Assembly (NCBI GenBank): GCA_002747975.1
Contig: PDRA01000020.1
Span: 1-64,000, forward strand
From: Candidatus Altimarinota bacterium
Lineage (GTDB): Bacteria; Patescibacteriota; Gracilibacteria; BD1-5; UBA2023
Direction of reading: 5' to 3'
Length of the DNA: 64,000 bases
A program made the translations under genes and the position numbers. Positions 34,495-44,427 of this stretch are shown here, in pieces. Position 1 is the first letter of the stretch. Each line of letters begins with the position of its first letter. The notes beneath the pieces are model-generated. The model was not told the DNA's origin, did no database searches, and saw nothing but the letters and a program-made list of their open reading frames with translations.

Positions 34495-36531
34495 ATGAAA
34501 AAATACTTCATAAAAACATTTGGCTGTCAGATGAATTATGCTGACAGTGAAAAGATAAATATGATCCTTATGTCGGCTGGTATGCGAAAAGTGATCGACC
34601 CGACAAAGGCTGATATCATCATACTCAATACCTGTAGTGTTCGCCAAAAGTGAGAAGACAGGGTTTTTGGGATGATCCAACAAATCCGAAAATACCACAA
34701 GCAAAATGGGACTCCAATCCCACTTTTTGGGATTACGGGTTGCATGGTGCGTAAGTCTGGACTGGCACGAAAATATATAGAAAAGATGCAGGACGAGGTT
34801 TCTCGAATCAAGTGAGGCGCAAAACAAATCACTCGAATTTCTCAAAGTGATCTTCTCAATTATGATGACAATCTGTTTATTCGTTCGCCGCATATCGATT
34901 TTGTATTTCGTATCGAAGAGGTCAGCTTCTTGACAAAAATCCTCTCTCATATTTATGGAAAAAGCATCGGAAATGATGCTAAGTTCGATGACTATCTCAA
35001 GGCAAAACAACTGCGAGAAAATCCACATTCTGCCACAATTATTATCCAAACCGGTTGTGATAATTATTGCACATTTTGTATTGTCCCCTACACCAGAGGA
35101 CACGAAAACTCTCGAGAAATTGAAGATATTGTATCCGAAGCAAAGGAAGCGGTCAAAAACGGAGCCAAAGAAATCACACTTGTGGGACAAAATGTCAATT
35201 CCTATGGAAAACAATTTGTAGACAAAAAACTCTGGAATGAAGAAAAAAGCTGTTGGAATACAAGACTCAAAATAGGAATTGACGTTGATGATACCCTACA
35301 GCAGGTTTGGAGCTTAGAAATTCTCAAAAAATATAACAAGAAATACAATAAAAATATACAATATGAAGATATACAATCTCCTGACTCTGCTGAAAACGAA
35401 AATTTAAAACAAGAATTCTTTGATTTTTGGTACAAAAATTATGAAAATCCGCAAGCATGTCCGCTGTTTGAAGGTGCAAAGGAAGTTATCGAAAATCTCA
35501 GAAAAAAACACGATCTCTATATCATCTCTTCAAGAGAAAATGATACAAGAGATTCAAAGGTCATCGAAAAAACGCAGCATTTTTTAGAGAAAATTTTTTG
35601 AAAACATACATTTAAGGGATATTTTTTCACAGGTGAAGAAAATAATTCAGATGATAAATCTGAAATAGCAAATAAACATAATTTTGATATTGTGATAGAT
35701 GACGCTCCTCATCATTTACAAAGATACGTTCAAAATACAAATGCAAAAGTGTTTTGTTTTTCTCAGCCCTGGAATACAGATTTAGAAATAGAAAATGTAA
35801 CAAAGATTCAAAATTGGAAAGAATTTTGAGAGCATATCGAAAATATTTGAAAATCCCCATTTCGAAAACTTCTCGAAGCACTCGATACAATAGAAGGGCT
35901 TGATAGAATTCGATTTACTTCGAGCAATCCTCATGATATGACCGAAGATATTTTAGATGCGCATTTTGACCTCAAGAAAACCTGTAATTATCTGCATTTT
36001 GCCCTACAATCAGGAAATGACGCTATGCTCAAAAAAATGAACCGAAGGCACAAATATACAGACTTCAAGAAGATCGTAGACTATTTGAGAGAAAGAGATC
36101 CCAGTTTTTCTATTTCTACCGATATTATTGTAGGATATTCTGGAGAAACGGATGAGATGTTTGCAGATACCGTCAAGGCTTTTGACGAATGTGAATTTGA
36201 TTTTGTCTTCAATGCCAGATACAGCGTACGAAATGGTACCATTGCCAGCAAAATCTATGAAGATGATATTCCAGATCAAGTAAAAGCCCAAAGGTGGCAT
36301 ACGCTCAATGATAAGCTTCTCGAGAGTGTCATACAAAGAAATAAAAAAATGCTTGGGAAAGTCGAGGAAGTCCTCATCACCGGGAAAAAAGATGGAGAGT
36401 TTTTTGGGCGAACAAGAAATTTCAAAGAAGTCTATTTCAAATGTGATGAAGAAAATACAAAAATATGAGACATAAAAAAGGTCCAACTTCAAGAAGTGGA
36501 CCGATATATTATACGAGGATCGCTGGCATAA
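34495..36531 (+). CDS. miaB: MiaB tRNA methylthiotransferase with inserted HAD phosphatase domain
   Basis: A 678-residue frame; MiaB is normally ~440-470. The N-terminal UPF0004 domain starts [20 protein letters not shown], with cluster Cys in GCQ, NTCS and GCM. The radical-SAM motif is [16 protein letters not shown] (C188, C192, C195). It then reads [14 protein letters not shown]. Residues ~257-451 are unlike MiaB and form a HAD domain: [12 protein letters not shown] (motif I, D263), IISSRE (motif II), IVIDDAP (motif IV). After it MiaB resumes with [20 protein letters not shown] and a C-terminal TRAM domain. The enzyme adds a methylthio group to i6A37 of tRNA. Confidence 0.92.
35266..35847 (+). 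other. In-frame HAD-superfamily domain within miaB
   Basis: A self-contained ~194-residue domain between MiaB segments that are adjacent in ordinary MiaB. It resembles cytosolic 5'-nucleotidase (NT5C-type) members: DVDDT nucleophile, ISSRE Ser/Thr motif, a Lys in KGYFF, and the DDAPHH acidic motif. TTA Leu codons look more frequent here than in the flanks, where CTC and CTT dominate; three TGA Gly are present, so it is adapted to code 25. Confidence 0.85.
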
Positions 36532-38100
36532 CTATGGAAGGATTCTATCGAGAATTTGCTCGGTCCAATCATAGTAATAAAAACATGTTGTGTTAAGTAC
36601 GCCTGTATTTACAAGTTCTGCTGTTATTTGAGCGTTTTCACAAGACGGAATATCCAAAACAGCGAGGATTTTTGAGTCATCAGTAAGAGCATTTTTGATA
36701 TCCTGTGTTGCTGTCGTATAGATCCACTCTTCTGGATATCACCAGTCCGCATTATAGAGCATCACTCCAATATAGTCGAGATATTCTTCAAATTTACTTG
36801 GATTTTGGGCGACTTCTTTCATCTCAACTGGCAATACAAACGCTCAGAGCTCTAGATCTGGTTTGATGGCTTTGACAGAATCTGAAACTCTATGTATATA
36901 CGTTGCAATCTCATCTTGTCTGAAATTATTCCATGCCTGTCTTTGGGTATTATCAGTCGTAAAATCAATCGTAAGAGCATCGATACCGGTGAAGTCCTGA
37001 AATTTATCCCGAGTTGCTTGACTCATATCCATAGCATATCCATCAAATCGAACCCAATCAATAAAAAGTCCATCTATATCATAGTTTCTCGTCACTTCTT
37101 CTATGATAGCAATCTGATGATCTTGAACTGTGCTCGAAACAGGGTTGGCAAAATATTCACCATTTGGATTATAAAAAGCGACACCAGTTCCGCTCAAATA
37201 CATCATTTGATTGGCTGGATTATTGTTGATGACGACCTTATCATGAAACTGAGGAAGCCAAGCATATACCTTCATATCATTATTGTGAGCAAAATCGATC
37301 GTATACTCAAGTGCATCAAAATTCCAGGTTTGATAGTCCTGAGCAATAGGAGCAAGAGTACCACTATAAAACAACTCTCCAGAATCCATATGAGCGAGAT
37401 CTTCGTCATTTTTTACAAGCAAAATAATTGTTTTGATTCATTTATCGCGAAAAAGCTCAAGATGGTTTTGTGCAGCCCATCTATGTACGAAGTTTTCTGG
37501 GGTTCTCACGATGATAGTGTTTCTCTCCAAAAAAGGAGAAACACTGGTACTTCCTGTGCCTGTTGTTCAAGTTCCTGTTGTTCAGGTTCATGTTGTTCAA
37601 GTTCAAGTGCTTCAAGTTCAAGTGCTTCAAGTTCAAGTGCTTCAAGTTCAAGTGCTTCAAGTTCAAGTGCTTCAAGTTCCTGTTGTTCAGGTTCAGGTAC
37701 TTCAAGTTCAGGTATTCCCTGTTCCTGTATTTCCTGTACTATTTCCAGAAGCATTTACAGTATCATTTCTTCAAGATCTTGAATTCCCTCTTGATTGCTT
37801 TTTAGCTTTGAGTTCCTCTATTTTGAGTTGTATCTTTGCCTCGAGAAAATCTATAATAAGCCAGCGCTCTCCGTGATAGAATTTTTTGATTTCTCGGATT
37901 TTTGTTCTCAAGGCTTCAAATGTTTGGATTTTTGCATCAATTGACGAAACACTCATATCAACTTTTGCGATAAACGCAACAAATGGAGGATCAATATGAG
38001 ATCGAGTAGGAGCGTCTAAGGTTCATGAAAATGCACTCGCTCCAAAAAGATGACACCAAAAACCAACCACAAAAACAAAAAAGAGAGAGATATTTTTCAT
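36532..38100 (-). CDS. Secreted glycoside-hydrolase-like protein (GH10-like/DUF4015)
   Basis: A 522-residue exported protein. The signal peptide is NISLFFVFVVGFWCHLFG. A Lys/Glu-rich helical stretch (~50-110) is followed by a Gly-Thr/Ser linker coded by a tandem repeat (37561-37700). The C-terminal ~300 residues are a TIM-barrel family like DUF4015/GHL10 (YDIDGLFIDWVRFDGYAMDM, YAWLPQFHDK, YLDYIGVMLYNADWW). Catalytic acids probably lie in the FIDW and LDYIG regions. Probably acts on cell-surface glycans. Its stop abuts that of miaB (convergent, no gap). Confidence 0.85.
37561..37700 (-). repeat. Tandem 15-bp repeat coding a Gly-Thr/Ser linker
   Basis: On the plus strand CAAGTTCAAGTGCTT recurs about five times exactly, flanked by decayed relatives. 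Read on the coding strand it gives Gly-Thr-Gly-Ser-Thr with almost all Gly as TGA. A slippage-prone minisatellite, plausibly length-variable. Confidence 0.85.
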
Positions 38101-38176
38101 ACGAAAAAAAATGAAGAGTAAATATATACTCTCAAGTATATAAATTATGGACCTAAAGTAAAGTAAAAATAGAGTA

Positions 38177-38656
38177 TTATACTCCTTGGAGCATTTCTAT
38201 ATACAAATTGCAGGTTTCTTTGAGGCCTTGTGAAAATGGATTATTCTCATATGCTTTGAACTGCTGAGTATACCATATATACAGACTTTGGATCTCTTGT
38301 GCTGCTTCTTTTTTGAGCGCCGTACGAGCCTGCTCTCTTGTCTCCTCATCGAGAGAGTCCCCAAACGAAGTATCTTGATTGATTTGCATATCTGTATTGT
38401 GTCATAGTCACTCAATACGAGACAAGAAATAAATATATTTTTTCTCAATTACCGGAACGATATACTCATAGGCTTGTTGCATCGTTTCGGTGATAAATTC
38501 AGGGTTATTTTGATACTCCAAGTTGTGAATTTGGTTCAATCTCTTATTAAAAGAATTCCACAATTCTTCTAAATAACTCGGTTTATACGGTCCTACAGCA
38601 AAATTTTTGAGCCGAAGAGAAGAAGGATAGTCTCAAGCATGATTTGGATTTGACAT
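38177..38656 (-). CDS. Hypothetical protein
   Basis: A 159-residue frame with TGA at Gly in NPNHAGDYP and RIEGLGHNT. It is a helical, Glu/Gln/Asn/Tyr-rich soluble protein (LEELWNSFNKRLNQIH, REQARTALKKEAAQEIQSLY) without signal peptide or membrane span. It begins MSNPNHAGDYPSSLRLKNFA. No family recognised. It lies downstream of the candidate RNA at 39064-39292 on the same strand, with repeats between. Confidence 0.65.
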
Positions 38657-38794
38657 AAAAAGAAATTTTTAAAAAAGTACTTAAATATACTATATAATTA
38701 TTTTTATATTTGTCAATATAAAAATTAAAGATACCTTTTGTCCGAGTAGGAAGCAGATCAAAGAATTCAACTCTTCGATAAGAAAAGGTATTTT

Positions 38795-39060
38795 CCCCTT
38801 AGTGAGGAGATTAAGCAGGTGTGTTCAAATAAGATTTTCAGCTCATACTCCACTGACACAATAATTGTATTTATCCCTCTCAGTGAGGGGATTAAGGGGG
38901 TGTGTCTGAATATAGTCCTCAATCAATACTACTCTGATAGAGTCTTCAACTGAACTCCACTGATACGATGATTGCATTTCTCCCCCTCAGTGAGGGGGAT
39001 TAAGGGGGTGTGTTCAAATAGAATTTCCAACTCATACTCCACTGCACAATGATTGTTACA
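38795..39060. repeat. Three tandem imperfect ~80-107 bp repeats
   Basis: Units begin near 38795, 38873 and 38981. Each starts with a CCCCTCAGTGAGGGG palindrome followed by ATTAAGGGGGTGTGT, an AT-rich middle, and a shared tail (ACTCCACTGA with a CACAATGATTGTA-like end). No ORF or partner gene is evident, and units differ in length. A small dispersed repeat cluster; I see no CRISPR structure. Confidence 0.75.
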
Positions 39061-39063
39061 TAT

Positions 39064-39100
39064 AAAAAAGCCCTTCTTCTTTGATTTGAAGAGAAGGGCT
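39064..39100 (-). terminator. Terminator of the candidate RNA
   Basis: On the minus strand AGCCCTTCT ... AGAAGGGCT hairpin followed by a U run. Confidence 0.85.
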
Positions 39101-39292
39101 GGTATTTGAAGGGGATGGGCGGTTCATCCCGTTAAGTGATTCCGCCTAGGTCCACCATCCTTGGTGACAGAACCAATGACTCTACTCATCACTTACAAGT
39201 AGAGAGATACTATTAGAAAAACTAAATGTACTCTGCATCAAATTCTGAATCTCAGCTCCCTGCTTATGAAACACACACTCTCTCAAGCGTGC
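39064..39292 (-). ncRNA. Candidate structured non-coding RNA
   Basis: A ~229-nt transcript unit on the minus strand with a promoter and terminator but no ORF. In transcript order it can form a GCACGC/GTGTGT hairpin near the 5' end, a CTCTACT/AGTAGAG hairpin (39170-39200), nested GGATGG...CCATCC and GGCGG/CCGCC stems (39113-39165), and a pseudoknot between AAGTGAT (loop of the second hairpin) and ATCACTT. Ending is at the 39064-39100 hairpin. I do not recognise tmRNA, 6S, SRP or T-box signatures. It is back to back with the AAA+ operon promoter. Confidence 0.6.
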
Positions 39293-39299
39293 AATATAG

Positions 39300-39326
39300 A
39301 TTATAACTAAAAAAATAAAAAGTCAA
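39300..39326 (-). promoter_or_regulatory. Promoter of the candidate RNA
   Basis: On the minus strand TTGACT (39321-39326) and TATAAT (39300-39305), spacing 15 bp. It fires away from the AAA+ operon, about 60 bp from its promoter. Confidence 0.6.
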
Positions 39327-39361
39327 GAAAAAACTTGCAAATTTTAAAATTATTTGTATTA

Positions 39362-39389
39362 TTGACAAGTATTTTATATATTTTATAAT
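39362..39389 (+). promoter_or_regulatory. Consensus promoter of the AAA+/LRR/vWA operon
   Basis: Exact TTGACA at 39362-39367 and TATAAT at 39384-39389, spacer 16. The start of transcription is expected near 39396, only ~2 nt before the ATG at 39398, so the mRNA would be leaderless. Confidence 0.75.
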
Positions 39390-39397
39390 TTTTTTCT

Positions 39398-41788
39398 ATG
39401 GCGGAAATTTATACAGAAATTTGAGAGCTTGATAGCCTTAAGCAAGAACTCTTCTTTCTGAGGCAAAAATATCAAGGCTTCCCTTTTGTCCAAGATGAAT
39501 ATAAGGGCAAAACAATTTTTGATGTCTTTGAAGCAGTGGGAAATGATGAAAAGCAGATGAAACAAATCCTCACCCAAAGTGCGCTCGAAAGGCATACAGT
39601 CGACTATAAATGAACTGCACAAAAGTTTGATTTTTTCAAAGAACATGGACTTCATTCATATATGAAATATCAAGTGCATCAAATCAGCCAAAGCGTAGGA
39701 CAAGTGATGCATGATATCATGAGATACAGAGAGATCAATGCCAATATTCATCAAAAAAATAATCAGAGTATAGCAATATCAGGAGAGCAAAACCCACTTT
39801 CACAAGTTGCTGATTTTTATCGAGGGACTATACTCTCTCGTCTGCGAAAGAAAAAAGAGCAAGAAAAAATAGGATTTTGGGATGAGTGAGAAATAGATAG
39901 TGATCTTGCTCAATTTCTCTGAATCGATATAGATGCTTCTCAAACAATCAATCCAGAGATCGAGTCACTTGTGTGGAAATATGATTTTTTCAAACGGATC
40001 CAACAATCGGTAGAAAAATGATATGTACTGAGCTATAGAGAGATGGAACTCATCAATGATATTATAAAAGATCTCAAAAATGGAGAGGTTGTACTGATGA
40101 CAGGAGACACTGGAAGTGGTAAAACAGAACTCGCGAAGTTTCTCGTCAAAGAGTATATGCAATCAGAGTATGTATTTGTCAGTGGAAACAAAGAAATGGA
40201 AGTCAGCGACCTCACTCTCGAAAAAAATGTCACCTCAAGATCACTTCTCGATACCGATACTCATATTGTCGATGGAAAAGAAGAAACCCAAGAACAACAG
40301 GCAGTAAAATTTCTAGAAAAAATAGTATATACAAACCAATTCAAACAACTGGTTTTACAAAAAGCAGAGGATCTGGGAAAAAGTCAGGAAGAGATCCAAA
40401 AAATATGAGACGAACTGCAGAATATAGATCTTCTCGATAAAAAACTTATCACCGAGTATCATCTCATGGGAGTGTACAAAGCTGCCAAACTTGGTATTGC
40501 CTGTATTATTGATGAGACCAATATCATACGACCAGAGGTGCTTATGGCGCTCAATGATACTCTCACAAAGCATATTGGAGATACAATCCAACTCCCAAAT
40601 GCTCTCGATGATATCACAGTCAAAAAATGATTTTGTATCATTCTGACAGGAAATGATCCCGAACAAAACAAAAACGCTGAAACTTACAGCTCTGGTCGAT
40701 ACAAGTTCGATGAAGCAACCTACAATCGACTCCGAGTTTACGCAAAAAACTATGCTCGCCAGATCATAGAAACTCACAAAGAAAATAAGATAGAGAGTGT
40801 CCAAGATTACACACTCAATTTTCTCGAAGACAATGAGCTCTATGGAATAGTACTGATGATGATGTTTTGATGAAAAGAAAATCTCAATCACAGTGGAAAA
40901 TATGGTTTTGAGATTATGAAAAAAGATTTCGAAGGAAAATATATTGGAAAAAAAGAATTTTTTAAAACTCTTAAAAGTCTTTCAAAATCGATTTCTCTTA
41001 TACAAAGATCATTTTCAAATGAAGTTATCCCGCTCTCTGGAGCGAACTCCACATTTAGTCTCAAGGATCATATCACTCGAAAGGTTTTTTCAATGCGAAA
41101 TCTCACACATGTAATTGCTGGTTTCAAAAATGATACCCTCCCAATTGAGTACCATATCTGGAATGAATTTGTGAAACATACGACCAATACAGATGAGCAG
41201 TATGCTCTCTTGCTTGCTTTTTCAGAGTTTGGACTCTTTGGCGATCTGATTACCGATAATAGAGAAGCAAGTATCAATAATATAAAACGAAAAATCCGAA
41301 ACCTCAAAACACAGGAAAATACCATCAGCATAACAGATATAGAAAACAAAGTAACCATCACAAAACAGGATATGTATAAAACATATTTTGGTTCTATGGA
41401 CTTGGGAGATGATTTTTTTGAGAAAAATATAGAAAATATACACCAAAAACAAGAAGATAATGAGACTCAAGATGAAGATGAAATGGACTCTTCTTGGATC
41501 GATGAAAATATAGAAGTCACAGAAGAAAGTCTCCAAGAAATAATACAAAACCTCGATGAGCTTGTAAATCAAAACGAAAGAGAATTTGATCTTGGAGATT
41601 TTTTCTTTCTGACACAATTTTTCAAACAACTGGGTACAGAAATACGAGAAAACAATATTGATACAAGCAAATACAATATTCTCTACTCTGCTCTTCTCAA
41701 AATGACACAAATTTTTAAAACATTTGAGGATTGATGAGAATTTGATGCAGATGCTTTTATGAATCTTGTAAAAGATATTAATAATTAA
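39398..41788 (+). CDS. MoxR-type AAA+ ATPase
   Basis: A 796-residue frame with a long N-terminal helical region (~1-230) and a P-loop domain at ~230-440. Walker A is LMTGDTGSGKTELAKFL, Walker B is LGIACIIDETN, and sensor-1 is CIILTGND. This hexameric-type AAA+ arrangement matches MoxR/dynein-like ATPases that remodel proteins together with a vWA partner. The C-terminus is acidic and Gln/Glu-rich (HQKQEDNETQDEDEMDSSW). First gene of the operon; followed 8 bp later by an LRR gene. Several TGA-Gly are in frame. The N-terminal domain is unfamiliar. Confidence 0.85.
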
Positions 41789-41796
41789 ACACTAAA

Positions 41797-42963
41797 ATGA
41801 ACGTAAGTACAGTACCCACATCTACAAAATCATCATCTCATACGGCAATTATGGCGGAAGTTTGAGGGATTATTAATATAGTATGAACTCAGGCGATGGA
41901 GTGAATTCATGAATCTCGAGAAAATATGGCAGAGCTTTTGGGGGAATTGGAGGATGTAGTGAATCAGAGAAGAAAAGAGATAAATTATGATTACGGTTAT
42001 GATGATTATGAAGCAAGAGTTTGTCAGAGTGATATATTTTTTGAGAAGACACTTCAAGAGAAAGTGCTCAGTATTCCAGAAATAAGGAATTTGTATTATA
42101 AGATCACTTCCCTTTTCCAAGAAAATGATAGAGAAGTAGCAGGAAAAAAGATGCAAGAAGAGTATTTAGCTGATCTTGTTTTCGAAAGTATGAAAAATAA
42201 GGAATTAAAAAAATGAGAACTATATATAACGCCATGAAAAAAAGAGAAAAGCTTAAAAAAACTTAAAGACAAAATAAGGGGAGCACAGTGAAACTGAATA
42301 AAGATTCTGAATTTACACGATTATGAATGACTAAAATGTTTCGAAGCAGATGAGATATTGAAATTTGCAAGAAATTTGAAATGAAGTGGGGTACGTAGAT
42401 TAAATCTATGAAGTAATCAACTCTGAGAAATCCTTGGGAAAGATGGAGTAATAAAATTTATAAAGGCGCTGAGATGAAGTGGGGTACGTAGCTTAAATCT
42501 ATGAAATAATCAACTATGAAATAATCAACTCTGAGAAATCCTTGGGAAAGATGGAGCAATAGAATTTATAAAGGCATTGAGGTGAAGTGGAATAAAAAGT
42601 TTAAATTTGTGGGATAATGGGCTATGAGAATATCTTGAAGTAGATGGTATGATAGAGTTCATAAAAGCATTGAAATGAAGTAAAGTACGAGAATTAATAT
42701 TGGGTTGGAATCAATTATGAGAATATCTTTGAAAGGATGGAATGATAGCATTTGCGAAGGCTTTACGATGAAACGAAATACGAGTTTTAGATTTGATGTG
42801 AAATAAATTGTGACAATTTCTAGAAGAAGATGAAATGATAGCTTTTATAAAAATACTAGAATGAAGCGAGATACAGTATCTGAATATATGATACAATGGT
42901 CTGTCAGAAAAATTACAAAAAAAGATACAAGAAAAGTTTCCAAATATACATTTTAGATTTTAA
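41797..42963 (+). CDS. LRR protein 1 of the cluster
   Basis: A 388-residue paralogue of the family. The conserved N-terminal domain (~1-130) includes AIMAEVGGI, ELLGELEDVVNQRRKEI and QEEYLADLVFES. It is followed by about six 31-residue leucine-rich repeats of pattern LxGSxVRxLNLxxNxLGxxLxxDGxIxF, ending in a KIQEKFPNIHF cap. Most repeat Gly codons are TGA. It starts 8 bp after the AAA+ gene. Two neighbouring repeats (42382-42560) are nearly identical at DNA level, and one shows a 15-bp internal duplication. No signal peptide; cytosolic. Confidence 0.85.
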
Positions 42964-42970
42964 AAACACT

Positions 42971-44413
42971 ATGAAAACAGCTACAGTACCCACATCTACA
43001 AAATCATCACCTCATACAGCAATTATGGCGGAAGTTTGAGGGATTATTGGTATAGTATGAACTCAGGTGATGGAGTGAATTCCTGAATCTCAAGAAAAAT
43101 TTATCACACTTTTACGAGAATTGGAGGACTTGGTGAGTCAGAGAAGAAAAGAGATAAATTATAACTACGATCATCGTGATTATAGAAAAAGGCTCTGTCA
43201 AAGTGATGAAGTTTTTGAGAAGACACTGCAAGAGAAAGTGCTCAGTATTCCAGAAATACAAGAACTGTATTATGAAATAATTTCCCTCTTTCAAGAGAGT
43301 GATCGAGAAGTAGCAGGAAAAAAGATACAAAAAGAGTATTTAACTGATTTGGTTTTTGAGAGCATGGAGAATATCGAATGGGGAGAATTTAAAAATCTTA
43401 TTATACAAAATCAAAAGAGTAAAGATAAGAAACAAAATTTAGAAAGGTATAAGCAGAAAATACAAGCAATGCAGTCAAGAGGAGCAAGACATTTAATTTT
43501 GAGATGAAATGAGTTATGAAAGCATCTCTGAAAGGATGGCGTAATAGAACTTATAAAATATCTTAAATGAAGTGAGATACAAGTTTTTGTTTTGAGTTGA
43601 TATGATTTATGACAAATTTTCTGAAAAGATGGAATGGTGGAGTCTGCACAAGCTCTAAAATGAAGCAGAGTACGGGCTTTGGATCTGAATTGAAATAAAT
43701 TATGACAAATCCTCTGAAAAGATGGAATAGTAGAATATACACGAGCTCTAAAATGAAGTGAAGTGCGAATTCTCAGCTTGAGCTGAAATGAATTATGAGA
43801 ATTTCTTGAAAAAGATGGGATGATAGAACTTGCAGAGGTTCTGGGACCAAGTAAAATACAAGCTTTAGAGTTGGGCTGAAATGAATTATGAAAATATCTT
43901 GGAGCAAATGGAATCATAGGATTTGTGAAAGCCCTAAAATGAAGCGAAATACGAGTATTGGATTTGAGCTGAAATGAGTTATGAAGATATCTTGGAACAG
44001 AAAGAATAATAGAACTCATAGAAACTTTACATGAAAATGGAGTACGAAATGTAAATTTGCGGAATAATAGGTTATGAGGGTACTTATGAAAAGATGGAAT
44101 GATAGCGTTTGCACATGCTCTAAAATGAAGCGAAATACGAGTCTTGGATTTGAGTTGAAATGAACTATGAAAAAACCTTGAAGCAGATGGAATGATAGCA
44201 TTTGCAGAGGCTCTAAGATGAAGTAAAATACAGGGTCTTGACTTGAGTTGGAATAAGTTATGCAAATATCTTGAAGCAGATGAAATAGTCGAATTTGTGA
44301 AGGTATTGAATTGAATTTGAATACAAAAATTGAATTTGGAATTGAACCAAATACAAGAAGAAACTCAACAAGAACTCTTAGAAGCCTTTCCAGAAATACA
44401 TTTTGACTTTTAA
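42971..44413 (+). CDS. LRR protein 2 of the cluster
   Basis: A 480-residue paralogue, the longest, with the same N-terminal domain (SSPHTAIMAEVGGIIGIVG ... TDLVFESMENIE) and about nine 31-residue repeats (KGSEIRVLDLSGNELGKNL style). Every repeat contains several TGA-coded Gly. It ends with ALEAFPEIHFDF-type cap (EAFPEIHFDF). The spacing to LRR1 is 7 bp and to the vWA gene 14 bp. No enzymatic motif. The domain split suggests a conserved docking N-terminus with a variable recognition solenoid. Confidence 0.85.
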
Positions 44414-44427
44414 TTTTTTAAAACATT

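Noticed and set aside
8692-36531. Many genes look split into several short ORFs, suggesting pseudogenes
   Set aside because: The breaks are all TGA in one continuous frame and at conserved Gly; TAA and TAG never intervene, so this is recoding.
37506-37754. Minus-strand ORF with Leu-Glu-Ala repeats
   Set aside because: It is another frame of the 15-bp minisatellite whose proper frame continues into the signal peptide and glycosidase domain.
38795-39060. Possible CRISPR array
   Set aside because: Three units of unequal length, imperfect, no spacer-like unique segments and no cas genes nearby.
39064-39292. tmRNA, T-box or TPP riboswitch reading of the candidate RNA
   Set aside because: No tRNA-like end or tag frame; the GGATGGTGGACC stretch only loosely resembles the T-box motif; GCTGAGA occurs without other TPP elements.
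43411-44265. Long minus-strand ORF (284 aa) opposite LRR2; similar ones opposite LRR3, LRR4 and LRR6
   Set aside because: They mirror the repeated LRR sequence on the other strand and have repeated low-complexity His/Arg/Ser peptides with no family; the plus-strand frames have regular LRRs.
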